A stretch of 5,920 bases of DNA from contig JAGQSE010000389.1 of NCBI GenBank assembly GCA_020439725.1, positions 1 through 5,920 on the forward strand, given 5' to 3'. A program made the position numbers and the translations under genes. Positions 5,503-5,920 of the stretch are shown one piece after another (the first letter of the stretch is position 1; every line of letters begins with the position of its first letter). The notes below the pieces were generated by a model that was not told where the DNA came from, searched no databases, and saw only the letters and a list, made by a program, of their open reading frames with translations. This stretch comes from Acidobacteriota bacterium. GTDB lineage: Bacteria > Acidobacteriota > Thermoanaerobaculia > Multivoradales > JAHZIX01.

Positions 5503-5920
5503 CGCGTTCGCCGGCTCCGACCTCCCAGGTGTCGCCGGAGTACAGAAGCTGCTCGAGCTTGCCCGGTCCCCGCCTCTGGGTCTCGTGCTCGATCTGGTCG
5601 ATGACCCCCGTTTCGTAGGGGATGTCGTCGACCGCGCGGAACACGCCGATGGGCGTCGGGTAGAAGGGCGGCAGCACCTGGCTCATGAGGAACGGAATGG
5701 CCGGGCTGGGTTGGGTCTCGTCCCAGACGATGGCCTCGTCCTCGCCGCCGTCGGCGAGATCGAAGACTTCGAGACCGGTGCCGCGAAGCCGCAGGCCGCG
5801 CTTGCGCTCGTCGCCAAAAATCGCGGGCTTGCCGTGCTCGAGGTAGAGCACCTCTTCCTTGCGCGCCTCCTTGTCGGTGACATAGGTGAAGGCGTGGTCG
5901 TTGAAGATGTTGCAGTTCTG
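5495..5920 (-). CDS. korB: 2-oxoacid:ferredoxin oxidoreductase beta subunit (KorB-like), C-terminal part
   Basis: This is the last 141 residues of the beta subunit of a 2-oxoacid:ferredoxin oxidoreductase, probably for 2-oxoglutarate. The enzyme interconverts 2-oxoglutarate plus CoA and succinyl-CoA plus CO2, with ferredoxin as electron carrier, in the cytoplasm; the beta subunit carries thiamine diphosphate. The frame enters open from the right edge and begins QNCNIFNDHAF, the family's conserved stretch near the thiamine-diphosphate site. Next come VLYLEHGKPAIFG (residues 24-36 of this fragment), IVWDET, IPFLMSQVLPPFYPTPIGVF and a charged tail ending GERGA. These match bacterial KorB, where a LEHGxPxxFG turn and a PIGVFR motif are typical. 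A pyruvate or other 2-oxoacid substrate cannot be excluded. The only other start-like codon in the frame (GTG at 5851) is internal, since similarity continues upstream of it. The alpha subunit is presumably upstream, outside the window. Its TGA overlaps the start of the lipoprotein gene. Confidence 0.88.
   Translation of the reverse strand, partial: QNCNIFNDHAFTYVTDKEARKEEVLYLEHGKPAIFGDERKRGLRLRGTGLEVFDLADGGEDEAIVWDETQPSPAIPFLMSQVLPPFYPTPIGVFRAVDDIPYETGVIDQIEHETQRRGPGKLEQLLYSGDTWEVGAGERGA
5515..5526 (-). promoter_or_regulatory. Weak, distant Shine-Dalgarno-like stretch before the lipoprotein GTG
   Basis: On the minus strand GGGAGG (5526-5521) and GGAG (5518-5515) lie 18 and 12 bases before the GTG at 5502, longer than the usual spacing. 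Both are inside the end of korB. Ribosomes that finish korB at the overlapping TGA (5497-5495) could restart here, so coupling probably matters more than this site. Confidence 0.35.

Noticed and set aside
1..5920. tRNA or rRNA genes, CRISPR repeats, insertion sequences, toxin-antitoxin or defence genes.
   Set aside because: I found no repeated spacer pattern, transposase motif, terminal inverted repeats or structural-RNA signature, and nearly all of the window is accounted for by six ordinary coding regions.

Overview
The window is high-GC DNA, estimated by eye at well over 60%, packed with genes and with no RNA gene, mobile element or CRISPR array that I can see. The coding style suggests a free-living Gram-negative bacterium: GTG as well as ATG starts, very short gaps, and a lipoprotein signal with a lipobox. 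A 2-oxoacid:ferredoxin oxidoreductase beta subunit, a DUF3417-type alpha-glucan phosphorylase and a sulfatase-fold lipoprotein ending in LRSLGYL together recall Acidobacteriota, Myxococcota and related lineages. That placement is inference with low confidence.

Left part (1-592). The N-terminal 130 residues of an alpha-glucan (glycogen/starch) phosphorylase run leftward off the window edge. A divergent intergenic region of 199 bp separates it from the next gene. This region holds a perfect 16-bp palindrome, a small inverted repeat just upstream of the phosphorylase start, and a TATAGT box spaced so that the rightward transcript could begin at its GTG start codon.

Middle (592-2352). Two rightward genes, 33 bp apart, form a probable operon: a soluble DUF432-like protein and an MscS-family small-conductance mechanosensitive channel. 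The channel gene ends in a CTAG that also supplies the stop codon of the oppositely oriented gene.

Right part (5920-2349, leftward). Three genes form a probable operon, in transcription order: the C-terminal 141 residues of 2-oxoacid:ferredoxin oxidoreductase beta subunit (korB-like); a sulfatase/alkaline-phosphatase-fold lipoprotein that starts inside the end of korB (8-bp overlap); and, 49 bp later, a polytopic GT-C (GT39/ArnT/PMT-like) glycosyltransferase. The lipoprotein lacks the Cys/Ser-x-Pro-x-Arg formylglycine motif and carries WTLPAH in its place. It is therefore more likely a Thr-nucleophile phosphatase or phosphotransferase, or an inactive homologue, than a classical sulfatase. With the membrane glycosyltransferase it makes a plausible envelope or periplasmic glycan-modifying pair, oddly tied to a central-metabolism gene.

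I did not find a clearly new defence or mobile system. The parts most worth a second look are the korB-lipoprotein-glycosyltransferase operon, the DUF432-MscS pair, the shared CTAG stop, and the palindrome in the divergent promoter region.
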